Positions 16,278 through 26,370 are shown, counted from the stretch's first letter. The stretch: DNA of 64,000 nt from an uncultured Muribaculaceae bacterium (GCA_958439725.1 CAUBWJ010000001.1:124001-188000), one strand, 5' to 3'. A program made the numbers and translations. The notes: generated from the letters alone by a model not told the origin.

Positions 16278-17771
16278 ATGAAATACGGTTTTGACAACGA
16301 GAAATATCTCAAAATCCAGTCCGAACACATAAGGGAACGCATAGCCCAGTTCGGCAACAAGCTCTACCTCGAGCTTGGAGGCAAGCTCTTCGACGACTAT
16401 CATGCCTCGCGTGTATTACCGGGATTCCAGCCTGACAGCAAGCTGCGCATGCTTTCGCAACTGAGCGACCACGCTGAAATCGTGATAGTGATCTCCGCCC
16501 TTGACATCGAGAAAAACAAAGTGCGCCAGGATCTGGGTATAACCTACGATATGGACGTGCTGCGTCTGCGCACCGAATTCACCAACCGTGGATTTCTGGT
16601 TAGCTCGGTTGTCGTGACCCATTACAACGGCCAGGCGAGCGCCGACGCTTTCCGCAGCCGCCTCGACCGCATGGGCATCCGCACCTACTGCCACTACACC
16701 ATCGAGGGCTACCCCAACAATGTGGCCCTGATAGACTCCGACGAAGGCTTCGGCCGCAACGACTATGTGGAGACCACCCGGCCTCTTGTTATTGTCACAG
16801 CCCCAGGCCCCGGCAGCGGAAAGATGGCGGTATGCCTCAGTCAGCTTTATAACGAGAACAAGCGCGGTATCGAAGCTGGATATGCCAAATTCGAGACCTT
16901 CCCCGTGTGGAATCTTCCTCTGAAACATCCTGTGAACCTGGCATACGAGGCTGCCACGGCCGACCTCAACGATGTGAACATGATCGACCCGTTCCATCTC
17001 GAGGCCTACGGAAAAACCGCCATCAACTACAACCGCGACATAGAAATATTCCCCGTGCTCAACGCCCTGTTCGAGGGCATATACGGTGAGAATCCTTACA
17101 AATCGCCCACCGACATGGGAGTGAATATGGTGGGATTCTGCATAAACAATGACGAGGTGTGTCGCGAAGCCTCCAAAAACGAAATTATCCGGCGCTACTA
17201 CACCGCTCTCGGAGCCATGGCCCAGGGGGAAGGAAACGAACAGGAGGTAAGCAAAATAGCCCTTTTGCTCAACCAGGCTAAAATATCTCTCTCCTACCGC
17301 CGCTCAACAGTGGCTGCCAAAGAGCGCGCCGAGCGTTCGGGACGTCCCTGCTCGGCCATTGAGCTTGCCGACGGCACCATAATCACAGCCGAAACCTCGG
17401 GACTTCTCGGTCCGAGCGCCGCGCTGATTCTCAACGCCATCAAGCATCTTGCCGGGATAGACCATTCGGTGAAACTTATCCCTCAGTCGATGATAGAGCC
17501 GATACAGCACACAAAGATAAACTACCTGCGCAGCATAAACCCGCGTCTGCATACCGACGAGGTGCTCGTGGCTCTTTCCGTGCTCTCCACCACCGACGAC
17601 CTCTGCCGCCGCGCCCTCGAGAAACTGCCGGAACTATACGGATGTCAGGCCCACTCCACCGTGATGCTGGGAGAGGTTGACCACAAGATTTTCAAGAAAC
17701 TCGGTGTAGGGCTCACCTGCGATCCCGCGCGCAAGCCCCCGAAGAATCTCCCCGAAGTCACCGAAGTGTGA
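16278..17771 (+). CDS. DUF1846 domain-containing protein
   Basis: 497 aa from ATG 16278. Members of the family start MKxGFDNEKYLKIQSEHI, so the 18 extra codons of the longer frame are dropped; the promoter box also lies inside them. Conserved stretches: LYLELGGKLFDDYHASRVLPGF, ALDIEKNKVRQDLGITYD, TAPGPGSGKMAVCLSQLYN (a P-loop-like glycine-rich turn) and EVDHKIFKKLGV. The family is common in Firmicutes and Bacteroidetes; structures exist but the biochemical role is not established to my knowledge. Single gene with its own promoter and terminator. Confidence 0.93.
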   Translation: MKYGFDNEKYLKIQSEHIRERIAQFGNKLYLELGGKLFDDYHASRVLPGFQPDSKLRMLSQLSDHAEIVIVISALDIEKNKVRQDLGITYDMDVLRLRTEFTNRGFLVSSVVVTHYNGQASADAFRSRLDRMGIRTYCHYTIEGYPNNVALIDSDEGFGRNDYVETTRPLVIVTAPGPGSGKMAVCLSQLYNENKRGIEAGYAKFETFPVWNLPLKHPVNLAYEAATADLNDVNMIDPFHLEAYGKTAINYNRDIEIFPVLNALFEGIYGENPYKSPTDMGVNMVGFCINNDEVCREASKNEIIRRYYTALGAMAQGEGNEQEVSKIALLLNQAKISLSYRRSTVAAKERAERSGRPCSAIELADGTIITAETSGLLGPSAALILNAIKHLAGIDHSVKLIPQSMIEPIQHTKINYLRSINPRLHTDEVLVALSVLSTTDDLCRRALEKLPELYGCQAHSTVMLGEVDHKIFKKLGVGLTCDPARKPPKNLPEVTEV

Positions 17772-17814
17772 TGTTCCCAGGCAAGCCCGGCGAACGACAT
17801 GTTACAAAAACTTA

Positions 17815-17857
17815 ATCCCTTGCCCAAACCTTTTTTTGGCTGCAAGGGATGTTTTTT
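17815..17857 (+). terminator. Terminator after the DUF1846 gene
   Basis: Stem ATCCCTTGC / GCAAGGGAT (17815-17823, 17842-17850) with inner CCAAA/TTTGG, then GTTTTTT. Confidence 0.85.
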
Positions 17858-17907
17858 CATAGGAAAACCGTATTTTTACATCGCATTCCTTTTCATAAAC
17901 GAACGAT

Positions 17908-19908
17908 ATGGCAAATGCCCAGAAATATACAGTAGCCGACCTCGAACGCGACCATCGTGTGCTTGAACTCCTGTCGCAGAATTTTCCCAACATCAGCGCG
18001 GCAAGCACCGAGATAATAAACCTTGAGGCGATTCTCAACCTGCCCAAAGGCACCGAACACTTCGTGGCCGACCTTCACGGCGAATACGAGGCCTTCCGCC
18101 ACATTCTGAAGAACGCTTCCGGCAACATCAAGCGCAAAGTGACCGAGATATTCGGCGCCACCATGCGCGATTCAGAGATAAAAGAGCTATGCTCCCTTAT
18201 CTATTATCCCAAGCCCAAGCTGGAGATTGTAAAGCAGCATGAACAGGACCTGGCAAACTTCTACCAGATAACGCTTAACCAGCTGGTGAAAGTGGTGCGT
18301 TCCGTATCGTCGAAATACACCCGCTCCAAAGTCAGGAAATCACTTCCCAAAAGCTACGCCTATATTATAGAGGAGATGCTTCACGAAACTCCGGACGATG
18401 TAAAGAAACAGGCTTACTTCAACCGGATCATAGAGACCATAATCCTCACCGGACAGGCCGAGGATTTCATTGTGGCGATGTGCAACGTGATCCAGCGCCT
18501 GAGCATTGACCAGCTCCACATTCTCGGCGATATATTCGACCGCGGCCCCGGAGCGCACCTTATAATGGACCTTCTGAGCGATTATCCCAACTTCGATATC
18601 CAGTGGGGCAACCACGACATTGTGTGGATGGGTGCGGCCGCCGGAAACCCGGTGTGCATAGCCAACGTGCTCCGCATGTCGCTCCGCTACGCCAACATGA
18701 CAACACTCGAGGACGGTTACGGAATAAATCTTGTACCGCTCGTCACAATGGCAATGGAGACCTATGCCAACGACGACTGCTCCTGCTTCGCACCGCGCAT
18801 AGACCCCGACGACTCCACCTATTCCGACCGCGCGCGCCTCATGCTGGCCCGTATGCACAAGGCCATAGCTATCCTGCAGTTCAAGCTCGAAGGCGCCATT
18901 ATAGACCGGCATCCCGAATGGGGCATGGACGACCGCAAGCTTCTCAACCATATCAACTATAAAGAAGACACCATAACCCTCCCCGAAGGCACTTTCCCCC
19001 TTCTCGACTCTTCCTTTCCTACCATAGACCCTGCCGATCCTTACCGGCTGACGCCTGAGGAAGCGGAACTGGTGGAAAAACTGGTGCATTCCTTCCTGGT
19101 GTCGGACAAGCTGCAGAGCCACATGGATACCCTCATATCCCACGGCTCCATATTCGGGGTCTACAACGGCAATCTGCTGTATCATGCCTCCATCCCACTC
19201 AACCCCGACGGAACGCTCAAGGATGTGACTGTGGGAGGCGAAAAATACCGTGGACGTAAGCTGCTGAAACGCATCAACATGATAGTGCGCGCAGCCTTCA
19301 ACGACGACACTGACGCCGAGGAACGCGCGTTTGCCACAGATTTCTTCTGGTTTCTCTGGTGCGCTCCAGACTCTCCCCTCTTCGACAAATCGAAAATGGC
19401 CACATTCGAGCGCTATTTCATCGAATCGCCAGAAACACATAAAGAAATCAAAGGCAATTATTACACTCTGCGCGACAATCCCCGCGTCTGCGACATGATT
19501 CTTGAGGAATTCAACGTGACCGGGCCTCACCGCCATATAATCAACGGCCATGTGCCCGTGAGGGCCGCCAGCGGCGAAAGCCCCATAAAGGCCGACGGCA
19601 AACTGATGGTGATAGACGGAGGGTTCGCCAAAGCCTACCACGACACCACCGGCATAGCGGGTTACACGCTCGTGTTCCACAGCCGCGGATTCGAGCTTGT
19701 GCAGCACGAGCCTTTCACTTCGGCCGAAAATGCCATTCTCAACGGCACCGACATAGTGTCTACAAACCAGATTGTGGAGATGAGCGCCCACCGCATGCGC
19801 GTGAGCGACACCGACAAAGGCGCGGTGCTCCAGAGCCAGATCAACGAGCTGATGGAACTGCTCTACGCCTACCGCCGGGGGTATATCCACGAGCGCGCCT
19901 CAAGGTAA
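17908..19908 (+). CDS. fbp: Class III fructose-1,6-bisphosphatase
   Basis: 666 aa, the length typical of the Firmicutes/Bacteroidetes type III enzyme. It hydrolyses fructose-1,6-bisphosphate for gluconeogenesis. It uses the metallophosphoesterase fold: HFVADLHGEYEAF (about 51-63), LGDIFDRGPGAH, the QWGNHDIVWMG metal-binding box near 232, INGHVPV and a terminal GGFAKAYHDTTGIAGYT. All metal ligands appear present. Single gene; convergent with the nitroreductase gene 39 bp further on. Confidence 0.97.
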   Translation: MANAQKYTVADLERDHRVLELLSQNFPNISAASTEIINLEAILNLPKGTEHFVADLHGEYEAFRHILKNASGNIKRKVTEIFGATMRDSEIKELCSLIYYPKPKLEIVKQHEQDLANFYQITLNQLVKVVRSVSSKYTRSKVRKSLPKSYAYIIEEMLHETPDDVKKQAYFNRIIETIILTGQAEDFIVAMCNVIQRLSIDQLHILGDIFDRGPGAHLIMDLLSDYPNFDIQWGNHDIVWMGAAAGNPVCIANVLRMSLRYANMTTLEDGYGINLVPLVTMAMETYANDDCSCFAPRIDPDDSTYSDRARLMLARMHKAIAILQFKLEGAIIDRHPEWGMDDRKLLNHINYKEDTITLPEGTFPLLDSSFPTIDPADPYRLTPEEAELVEKLVHSFLVSDKLQSHMDTLISHGSIFGVYNGNLLYHASIPLNPDGTLKDVTVGGEKYRGRKLLKRINMIVRAAFNDDTDAEERAFATDFFWFLWCAPDSPLFDKSKMATFERYFIESPETHKEIKGNYYTLRDNPRVCDMILEEFNVTGPHRHIINGHVPVRAASGESPIKADGKLMVIDGGFAKAYHDTTGIAGYTLVFHSRGFELVQHEPFTSAENAILNGTDIVSTNQIVEMSAHRMRVSDTDKGAVLQSQINELMELLYAYRRGYIHERASR

Positions 19909-19947
19909 GAGCCGTCTCCTAAGCCTCGCGACGCAAGCGACGGAATC

Positions 19948-20601
19948 TTACCATCCGTTCACGTGGATGCGCTCCTCATTGAATTTCTCCTTCACTCTTC
20001 CCGGAGCCTTGGGATAGCCCAGGGCAATCACATTCAGCGGCTGTATGCTGTCGGGAAGCGAGAAATATGAGCGCAGGGATGCTACGCGTTCCTTATGGGG
20101 ATAGCCTCCGCACCACACTGCCCCGAGGCCCATTCCATGGGCTGCCAGAAGCAGATTTTCAGCTGCGGCCGAGCAATCCTCGATCCAGAACTCATTTATG
20201 CTTCCGGGCTTGCGACCGGCCGTTGAACCGCATACTATCACTGCTGCCTGCGCGCGCCCCACGGGTGCCCAGGGGCCGGCCATAGCTCCGAGACTATCGA
20301 GTATCTCACGATCATTGACCACGATGAAATGCCACGGACGCTGGTCGCGCGCCGAGGGCGCCGCCATAGCTGCGCGCAGCAGGCTGTCCAGGGTGGCGCT
20401 TTCTATTTCGCGGTCGGTATAATCGCGCACACTCGCACGCGAAAGGATATTGTCATAGACAGTTCCGGCAACCGAAGCTTCGGGAGCATCGCTTTCCACG
20501 GCTGCTGCGTTTTGTGATGCGTCGCCGCCGTAAAGTTTGAAACAGAGGCCGAGCACGGCAAGCGCCAGAACCACATTGAATAAAACAGATGTCAGTTTCA
20601 T
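19948..20601 (-). CDS. Membrane-anchored nitroreductase-family protein
   Basis: 217 aa. An uncleaved-looking N-terminal helix (residues 4-22) anchors an FMN nitroreductase domain: SRASVRDYTDREIESATLDSLLRAAMAAPSARDQRPWHFIVV and AHGMGLGAVWCGGYPHKERV. The active site would face outwards of the cytoplasm, unusual for this family. It starts 3 bp after the stop of the NosR-like flavoprotein gene, so the two probably exchange electrons; this is inference. Last gene of the minus-strand run. Confidence 0.88.
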   Translation of the reverse strand: MKLTSVLFNVVLALAVLGLCFKLYGGDASQNAAAVESDAPEASVAGTVYDNILSRASVRDYTDREIESATLDSLLRAAMAAPSARDQRPWHFIVVNDREILDSLGAMAGPWAPVGRAQAAVIVCGSTAGRKPGSINEFWIEDCSAAAENLLLAAHGMGLGAVWCGGYPHKERVASLRSYFSLPDSIQPLNVIALGYPKAPGRVKEKFNEERIHVNGW

Positions 20602-20604
20602 TGA

Positions 20605-21660
20605 TTATTTACTTTCGGAAATTTTAAACAGAGTACCTGTAGGGCACACAAAACGGCAATACGGACGGTGAATGAAGAGGGAGAGCACACAGATTACGGC
20701 CGCTGCCACAATCACACCGGTAACAGCTGAATCGAGCATGAATGCCGTGAAAAGCTCATAGTCAGTCCATGCAAACCAGCCGCCCACCCATAGGGCGAGC
20801 ATCAGCGCGGCCCAGAGAGTGCGTCTCACCCACTCAAGAGCCTGCGTGGCCCGGGCTGACAGATGTATTTTCGGCAGACGGCTCATTCCCAGCAGTTCCT
20901 GAAGCGAGCCGAACGGACATATCCACAGGCAATAATGGTTCGCCCGTCCGAACAGCGGATAGACGAAAGCCGCCACAAGCATCAGAATAAGAATCAGCGA
21001 CCCCCATCCGGCCACGCCTCGGCCCACAAGGCCTATCATGGCCGTATAGTTGATGAATGAGCCGGTCCAGAATCCAAGCACCACCACATTAACTATAAGC
21101 TGCACCACACGGTAACGGTGGGAACGCACAAACAGAGGCACTATGCAGCCGCACAGCACCACGGCAAGCGATGCGAAAAATCCGGCCGTAGGCTCAAAGG
21201 GGGTTGTCACGCCCTCTGTCACAGCCGAATTCACGGCATAGTCGAGGGCCGCGTGCATATTGGCGATAACGCTCTGCGATGAATAAGTGGCGCCAGTAAC
21301 CCCGTCCACCTGCAGAGCGCGGGCCTCGGCCGGTGTCATGCCGTCCCACTTATGAATCAGGGCTTCCTCGGCGCGGGCGAAGAAGCGCGGTGTCTCCACA
21401 TTCGGGAGAGCCTGCACCGAGTCAATACGTCCGTCGGTGATATAGACGGCAAGGGGCGTAGGACCTGCATAACCGCTTACGTTCTTGCAAAGCGATGCTG
21501 TGTTTATCACCGTGGTGCTTCCCGAGGTACTTACAACGGAGGTGTCTGACGGCGCAGCAGCGGGTATTCCCGCCACGGTACCGAAACGTACCACCGCCGC
21601 TGCCGCTATCATGAACAGGCAGGTCAGAAGCATCAGAAGATTTTGCAGTACTCTTGACAT
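20605..21660 (-). CDS. NosR/NirI-like membrane protein: FMN-binding domain plus 4Fe-4S-type cysteine motifs
   Basis: 351 aa. Helix at 6-28, then an extracytoplasmic FMN-binding domain with the covalent-flavin motif DGVTGATYSS near residue 118. Then come about five membrane helices and two NosR-type cysteine motifs, CLWICPFG and CRFVCPTG, each offering CxxxCP. This is the architecture of membrane electron-transfer proteins that carry electrons across the inner membrane. Short compared with NosR (about 700 aa). 8 bp after DPP III, 3 bp before the nitroreductase gene. Confidence 0.85.
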   Translation of the reverse strand: MSRVLQNLLMLLTCLFMIAAAAVVRFGTVAGIPAAAPSDTSVVSTSGSTTVINTASLCKNVSGYAGPTPLAVYITDGRIDSVQALPNVETPRFFARAEEALIHKWDGMTPAEARALQVDGVTGATYSSQSVIANMHAALDYAVNSAVTEGVTTPFEPTAGFFASLAVVLCGCIVPLFVRSHRYRVVQLIVNVVVLGFWTGSFINYTAMIGLVGRGVAGWGSLILILMLVAAFVYPLFGRANHYCLWICPFGSLQELLGMSRLPKIHLSARATQALEWVRRTLWAALMLALWVGGWFAWTDYELFTAFMLDSAVTGVIVAAAVICVLSLFIHRPYCRFVCPTGTLFKISESK

Positions 21661-21668
21661 TTTTAATC

Positions 21669-23690
21669 TTATTTTTTGGTCAAGGGAGAATAGTCGCGGG
21701 AGTAGCGCAGCATCTGATCGGCATATCCTTCGCCATAATCAACCTTAACGTCAACCGTATTGCCGTTCTCGTCCTTAACAAGAGTATATACGGGGTTTAC
21801 GAATCCTTTGTAGGGAGCGATATCGAGGGTAGCGTAACGGTCAAGCACCTCCTTGTGAAGAACCGGATCGACTTTCACGGCGTATCTTTCGATAAGATCG
21901 CGGCCGGCCTCATAGTCGCCTTCGCTGCGCACGCGCTGTATCTCGCCAAGCAACTGTCCGAAAAGGCCGCGAAGCGCCTCATAATCATTGATGTGCACGA
22001 ATGTCTTGCCGTCTTTCTTCACCAGCTCCACCACTTTGTCGGGCGCACCTTTTTCGAGGGCCCATTCGGCGATAAGCTTGCGGTTGCGCATGTGGGCTTC
22101 CTCCACGTCCTTCCCCGGCTCTATGCGCATAAGCTGTGTCATGAGACCGTTGAGCATATAGTGGTAATACTGGGCTTTGTAAGCGTCGGGGCTGTCGAGC
22201 AGTCCGAGTTCCACAAGTTTCGGATCAGCAAGATAATAGAGAGCGAAAAGGTCGGCGCGGGCCTCCTCGAGTGAAGAGCCGTGGGCCTTGAGGGCGTCGG
22301 GATCAACTCCAGGCAACAGCCGGCCGGAGCCGTGGCCGAGACATTCATGAAGGTCTGTATGAAGATTGTCAGTCACGAACAGATAATCCTCCACAAGCTT
22401 GCGGGTGGCGGCATCGTCGATAAACTCCTCGTTGAAGCCGTTGCCCTGCGAAGCCTCGTCGTAAGCCTGGGTAATGTTTTCAATTGTCACGGATTTGGAG
22501 CCGTGGGCCGCGCGGATCCAGTTGGCGTTTGGCAGATTTATGCCTATGGGAGTGGAAGGATAGGAGTCTCCGGCAAGAATAGCCGCGGTAATCACCTTGG
22601 CGCTGACACCTTTCACCTTCTCTTTGCGGAAACGCGGATCGACGGGCGAATGGTCCTCAAACCACTGGGCGTTGTCGGAAATCACTTCGGTGCGGTGTGA
22701 AGCCTTGTCGTTCTTGAAATTGACCATTCCCTCCCAGGCACCGGTCATTCCCAGCGGGTCGCCGTAGCTCTCTATGAAGCCGTTGATGAAATCCACCTTT
22801 GAAGCGGTATCCTCAACCCAGAGAATGGAGTAGTCGTCAAACGCACGGAGATTGCCGGTGGTATAGAATTCCACCAGTTTCTCTATCACGGCTTTCTGGG
22901 CAGGACTCTCGGCGTATTCCGCAGCCTTGTTGAGATTCTCGACTATGCGGCGTATGGCAGAATCATACAGACCACCTATCTTATATACTTCCTCCTGCAC
23001 CTTGCCGTTTTTCTTGACCACACGGGCATTGAGGCCGTAGCTTGGAGGCTCGGCAAGGGTGGTGTCCTTTACCGAGGCATAATAATCCTCGACTTCCTGC
23101 TGGGTCACACCGTCGTAGAGATTATTGGCCGAAGTCACAATCAAATCCTGGCCCTCGGCCTGATTTACACGCTTTGCCATCACCCCGGGATTGAATATCA
23201 CCTCCATCAGCTCGCCGGCATTTGCGGGACGCTTTCCCACGGGAAGCTCCGCCACGCGGGTCTCGAGCCATGTACGCGAGAACTCGGGCACAAACTTATC
23301 GGTGGAATAATGGTGATGGATGCCGTTTCCGAACCACACCTGTTTCAGATATTTCTCGAACGCACGGAACTCCTTGTCATCGCGTTTGCCGCGGTAGTCG
23401 GTATACACATTCTCGAGCATGCCGCGTATGGCAAGGTTATGTTTTCCGTTCTGGTCCCAGAGGATATCGCGGCCGTTGAGTGCGGCCTCCGTAAGATAAT
23501 ATACGAGCATTTTCTGCCTCAGCGAGAGATTCTCGAAATCGGGCACTTTGTAGCGGAGCACCTGAAGGTCGGCGAAACGGTCCACCACATAATTGAAATC
23601 ATCGTTGTTCTTTGCCATAGAGCTTAATGTGGCGCCGGTACAGATTGCAGCGGCAATCGTGGCCACGCGTAAAGAGTTGTTGATAAGCAT
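21669..23690 (-). CDS. Dipeptidyl peptidase III family zinc peptidase
   Basis: 673 aa. The zinc motif HECLGH (HEXXGH) with GSGRLLPG and the downstream EEARAD glutamate are those of the M49 family as found in Bacteroides. The N-terminus has a hydrophobic stretch (LRVATIAAAICTGATLSSMA), so it is probably exported to the periplasm. It removes dipeptides from the N-terminus of oligopeptides. It lies between the RlmI-like gene (15 bp) and the NosR-like gene (8 bp) in a tightly packed run. Confidence 0.95.
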   Translation of the reverse strand: MLINNSLRVATIAAAICTGATLSSMAKNNDDFNYVVDRFADLQVLRYKVPDFENLSLRQKMLVYYLTEAALNGRDILWDQNGKHNLAIRGMLENVYTDYRGKRDDKEFRAFEKYLKQVWFGNGIHHHYSTDKFVPEFSRTWLETRVAELPVGKRPANAGELMEVIFNPGVMAKRVNQAEGQDLIVTSANNLYDGVTQQEVEDYYASVKDTTLAEPPSYGLNARVVKKNGKVQEEVYKIGGLYDSAIRRIVENLNKAAEYAESPAQKAVIEKLVEFYTTGNLRAFDDYSILWVEDTASKVDFINGFIESYGDPLGMTGAWEGMVNFKNDKASHRTEVISDNAQWFEDHSPVDPRFRKEKVKGVSAKVITAAILAGDSYPSTPIGINLPNANWIRAAHGSKSVTIENITQAYDEASQGNGFNEEFIDDAATRKLVEDYLFVTDNLHTDLHECLGHGSGRLLPGVDPDALKAHGSSLEEARADLFALYYLADPKLVELGLLDSPDAYKAQYYHYMLNGLMTQLMRIEPGKDVEEAHMRNRKLIAEWALEKGAPDKVVELVKKDGKTFVHINDYEALRGLFGQLLGEIQRVRSEGDYEAGRDLIERYAVKVDPVLHKEVLDRYATLDIAPYKGFVNPVYTLVKDENGNTVDVKVDYGEGYADQMLRYSRDYSPLTKK

Positions 23691-23705
23691 AATCTGAGCT
23701 TGGTA

Positions 23706-24893
23706 TTATTCAATCCAGAGTATTAGTCCCTTGAGATATTCTCCTTCGGGATGATAGATATTGACGGGATGGTCGGCAGGCTGTGTGAGCTGATGGAGTA
23801 TGCGCACGCGGCGGCGTGTCTGTGCGGCCGCGGAGAACACAGCCAGCCTGAACTGTTCGCGCGATATGGCCTGCGAGCATGAGAACGTGAAGAGAATGCT
23901 TCCCGAAGGCATCTTCTCCATAGCCCGTGCGTTGAGGCGCTGATAGCCGCGCAGGGCGTTCTTTATGGCGCTGCGGTGTTTGGCGAATGCGGGGGGATCG
24001 AGCACCACCAGGTCGTAGGCGTCCTGAGGCATATCCGCAAGGAATTTGAAAGCATCTTCCGCAAACGAGCGGTGACGGGGGCAGTCCTCGCCGAAATTCA
24101 GCGCCACATTGGCGTCGGTAAGGGCCACGGCCTTTGCAGAGCTGTCGACGGAATGAACCGTTTCCGCCCCGCCTCTGAGGGCATAGACGGAGAATCCGCC
24201 GGTGTAACAGAACATGTTGAGCACCCGGCGTCCGGCAGCATAATGCTGGAGCAGGCGGCGGTTGTCGCGCTGGTCAACGAAGAAACCCGTCTTCTGTCCG
24301 CGCAGCCAGTCAACATGAAAACGGAGGCCGTTTTCAAGGGCCTCATCGGTCGTGAATCCACCTATTATATAATCGTTCTGGGGGTCGAGCCGGGCCTTAT
24401 ACGGCAGCGTGGTCTCCGATTTATAGTAAACGGCGCTGATGCCGGCTTCGGGAAGCGACACGAGCGCGCGGGCTATCTCGTTGCGGGCATAATGCATGGC
24501 CGGTGAATGGGCCTGCATGACGGCCGTGGCGCCATACACGTCCACTATCAGCCCGGGAAGGAAATCGCCTTCGCCGTGCACCAGACGGTAAGCGTTGTTG
24601 TCGGGACGTATCAGGTCGAGCACCCGGCGCAACCTGTAGGCCTCGGCAAGGCGCCTGCGGTAAAAATCCTCATCTATCACTATATCTTCTTCGCTCAGCA
24701 TTCTCACGGCTATGCTACCCACCTGGTAATGGCCCGTGCCGAGAAGCTGTCCGGAGGCAGAGCGAACGGTAACGGTCTCGCCCTCCTCCAGCCCTTCGGG
24801 GCAAGAAGCTATGGCGCCTGAGAACACCCAGGGATGGAAACGGAGCAGCGACTCTTCCTTGCCCCGGCGAAGTATTATTTCGGGATATGACAT
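23706..24893 (-). CDS. RlmI-like class I rRNA methyltransferase (PUA + Rossmann)
   Basis: 395 aa. N-terminal PUA domain (IILRRGKEESLLRFHPWVFSGAI), a central EEHD-like domain, and a SAM-dependent methyltransferase domain from about 215: LNMFCYTGGFSVYALRGGA (motif I), VLDPPAFAKHRSA (motif IV, DPP). Proteins of this layout methylate C5 of a cytosine in 23S rRNA (m5C1962 in E. coli). The C-terminal ILWIE end is complete. Co-transcribed 24 bp after rseP. Confidence 0.93.
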   Translation of the reverse strand: MSYPEIILRRGKEESLLRFHPWVFSGAIASCPEGLEEGETVTVRSASGQLLGTGHYQVGSIAVRMLSEEDIVIDEDFYRRRLAEAYRLRRVLDLIRPDNNAYRLVHGEGDFLPGLIVDVYGATAVMQAHSPAMHYARNEIARALVSLPEAGISAVYYKSETTLPYKARLDPQNDYIIGGFTTDEALENGLRFHVDWLRGQKTGFFVDQRDNRRLLQHYAAGRRVLNMFCYTGGFSVYALRGGAETVHSVDSSAKAVALTDANVALNFGEDCPRHRSFAEDAFKFLADMPQDAYDLVVLDPPAFAKHRSAIKNALRGYQRLNARAMEKMPSGSILFTFSCSQAISREQFRLAVFSAAAQTRRRVRILHQLTQPADHPVNIYHPEGEYLKGLILWIE

Positions 24894-24916
24894 ATATATA
24901 TGGGTCAGTTTTGTAA

Positions 24917-26284
24917 TCAGTTGGCTAAAGAACGTATCGCGTCAAGGCCGTTGGCGTAAAGCATGAGCAGAAGCAGAAAAGCCATGCCGGCTATCTGGGC
25001 ATATTCCATCACCTTTTCTGGAGCGGGCTTGCGCATCACCATCTCGTAAAGGAGGAACATCACGTGGCCTCCGTCGAGAGCCGGTATGGGGAGGATGTTG
25101 ATGAATGCCAGGGCCACCGATATGAACGCTGTAATCTGCCAGAATGAAAGCCAGTTCCAGCGGTCGGGAAACATGGAGCCTATGGCGCCGAAGCCCCCTA
25201 TGCTCTGCGACCCTTCCTTGGTAAAGAGGTATTTCATGGAACCCACGTAGTTGGTGAGCATCTCCGTGCCGTTTACAATGCCTTTGGGCACGGCCTCCCA
25301 GAGCGAATAATTCACAACTACCGGCTCATAAATCTCTGTTATCGGGCGAAGCTGGAATCCGAGTTTGCCACCCTCGGTGGGAGTGGCTTTCAGGTCAAGG
25401 GTACGGCCGTCGCGCTCAACGCTCACGGTCACCTCCTTGCCTCCGTTTGCCACCAGCTGCTGAGTAAGTTCGGTAAAGCCCGGCGTAGGCACGCCGTTTA
25501 CGGCCACTATATGGTCGCCCTCTTCCATTCCGGCTTTTGAGGCGGCGGAGCCCCCCTGAATCTTGGCCACGTAGACCGGAACACGGTAGCCGAGCAGCGT
25601 CTGTTTGGCATTCGACAGGGTAAGCGCGAAGTTTTCGGGAATAGCGATGCTGACTGTATCCTTGTGGTTACGGAGCACTTTCACCTCGCGGGCCGTAGCC
25701 ATCTCATAAGGAAAGTTTTTCGACGCGTCAAGTTTATGGCCGTCGGCAAGAAGAGGAATATCGCCGTTCCGGAATCCAAGTTTACGTGCCTCCGCGCAGT
25801 ATTCCATACCCTCGGTAGCGTTTTCAAGCGGAATATATTCCGCACCCCAATGGAAAGCTATACCGATATAAATAAGTATGGCGAGAATGAAGTTGAAGGT
25901 CACACCTCCTATCATCACGAGCAGACGCTGCCACGCGGGCTTGGCACGGAAATCGGTGGGCTGGGCCGGCTGGGCAAGTTGTTCCTTGTCCATGGACTCA
26001 TCAATCATTCCGGCTATCTTCACATAGCCTCCGAGCGGAAGCCAGCCGATGCCATATTCGGTGTCGCGCCATGAGGCTTTTTCCACGCCGTTCTTGTCGT
26101 ATCTCACTTTCTTTTTCTTCGGCTTCCATTTGGCTATCGAAAACCACGGATTGAAGAAAAGATAGAATTTCTCGACCTTTATGCCGAATATACGGGCCAT
26201 GAGATAATGGCCGAATTCATGTATTATCACAAGAAGAGCCAATGCCACTATAAGCTGCAAGGCCTTCATCAGAATTGGTGTCAT
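24917..26284 (-). CDS. rseP: Site-2 intramembrane zinc metalloprotease RseP
   Basis: 455 aa. The zinc motif HEFGH is at residues 22-26 in TM1, a central PDZ domain has GSAASKAGMEEGDHIVAVNG (about 230-250), and the second active-site motif LPIPALDGGH lies near the C-terminus. Family role: cleaves membrane-embedded anti-sigma factors and signal-peptide remnants in the inner membrane. The cytoplasmic loop after TM1 is longer and more basic (KPKKKKVRYDKNG) than in E. coli. dxr lies 86 bp upstream, the usual neighbour pair. Confidence 0.95.
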   Translation of the reverse strand: MTPILMKALQLIVALALLVIIHEFGHYLMARIFGIKVEKFYLFFNPWFSIAKWKPKKKKVRYDKNGVEKASWRDTEYGIGWLPLGGYVKIAGMIDESMDKEQLAQPAQPTDFRAKPAWQRLLVMIGGVTFNFILAILIYIGIAFHWGAEYIPLENATEGMEYCAEARKLGFRNGDIPLLADGHKLDASKNFPYEMATAREVKVLRNHKDTVSIAIPENFALTLSNAKQTLLGYRVPVYVAKIQGGSAASKAGMEEGDHIVAVNGVPTPGFTELTQQLVANGGKEVTVSVERDGRTLDLKATPTEGGKLGFQLRPITEIYEPVVVNYSLWEAVPKGIVNGTEMLTNYVGSMKYLFTKEGSQSIGGFGAIGSMFPDRWNWLSFWQITAFISVALAFINILPIPALDGGHVMFLLYEMVMRKPAPEKVMEYAQIAGMAFLLLLMLYANGLDAIRSLAN

Positions 26285-26370
26285 CAGTAAAGCTGAGGTT
26301 ATTTAATAAAAACTGTAGTAATTGGAAACTGCATTGAACAAGTTAAGGGCATCGGGAATTAAAATCCGCT

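Noticed and set aside
18340..19890. 516-aa open frame on the minus strand
   Set aside because: Exact antisense of fbp, which has all metallophosphoesterase motifs.
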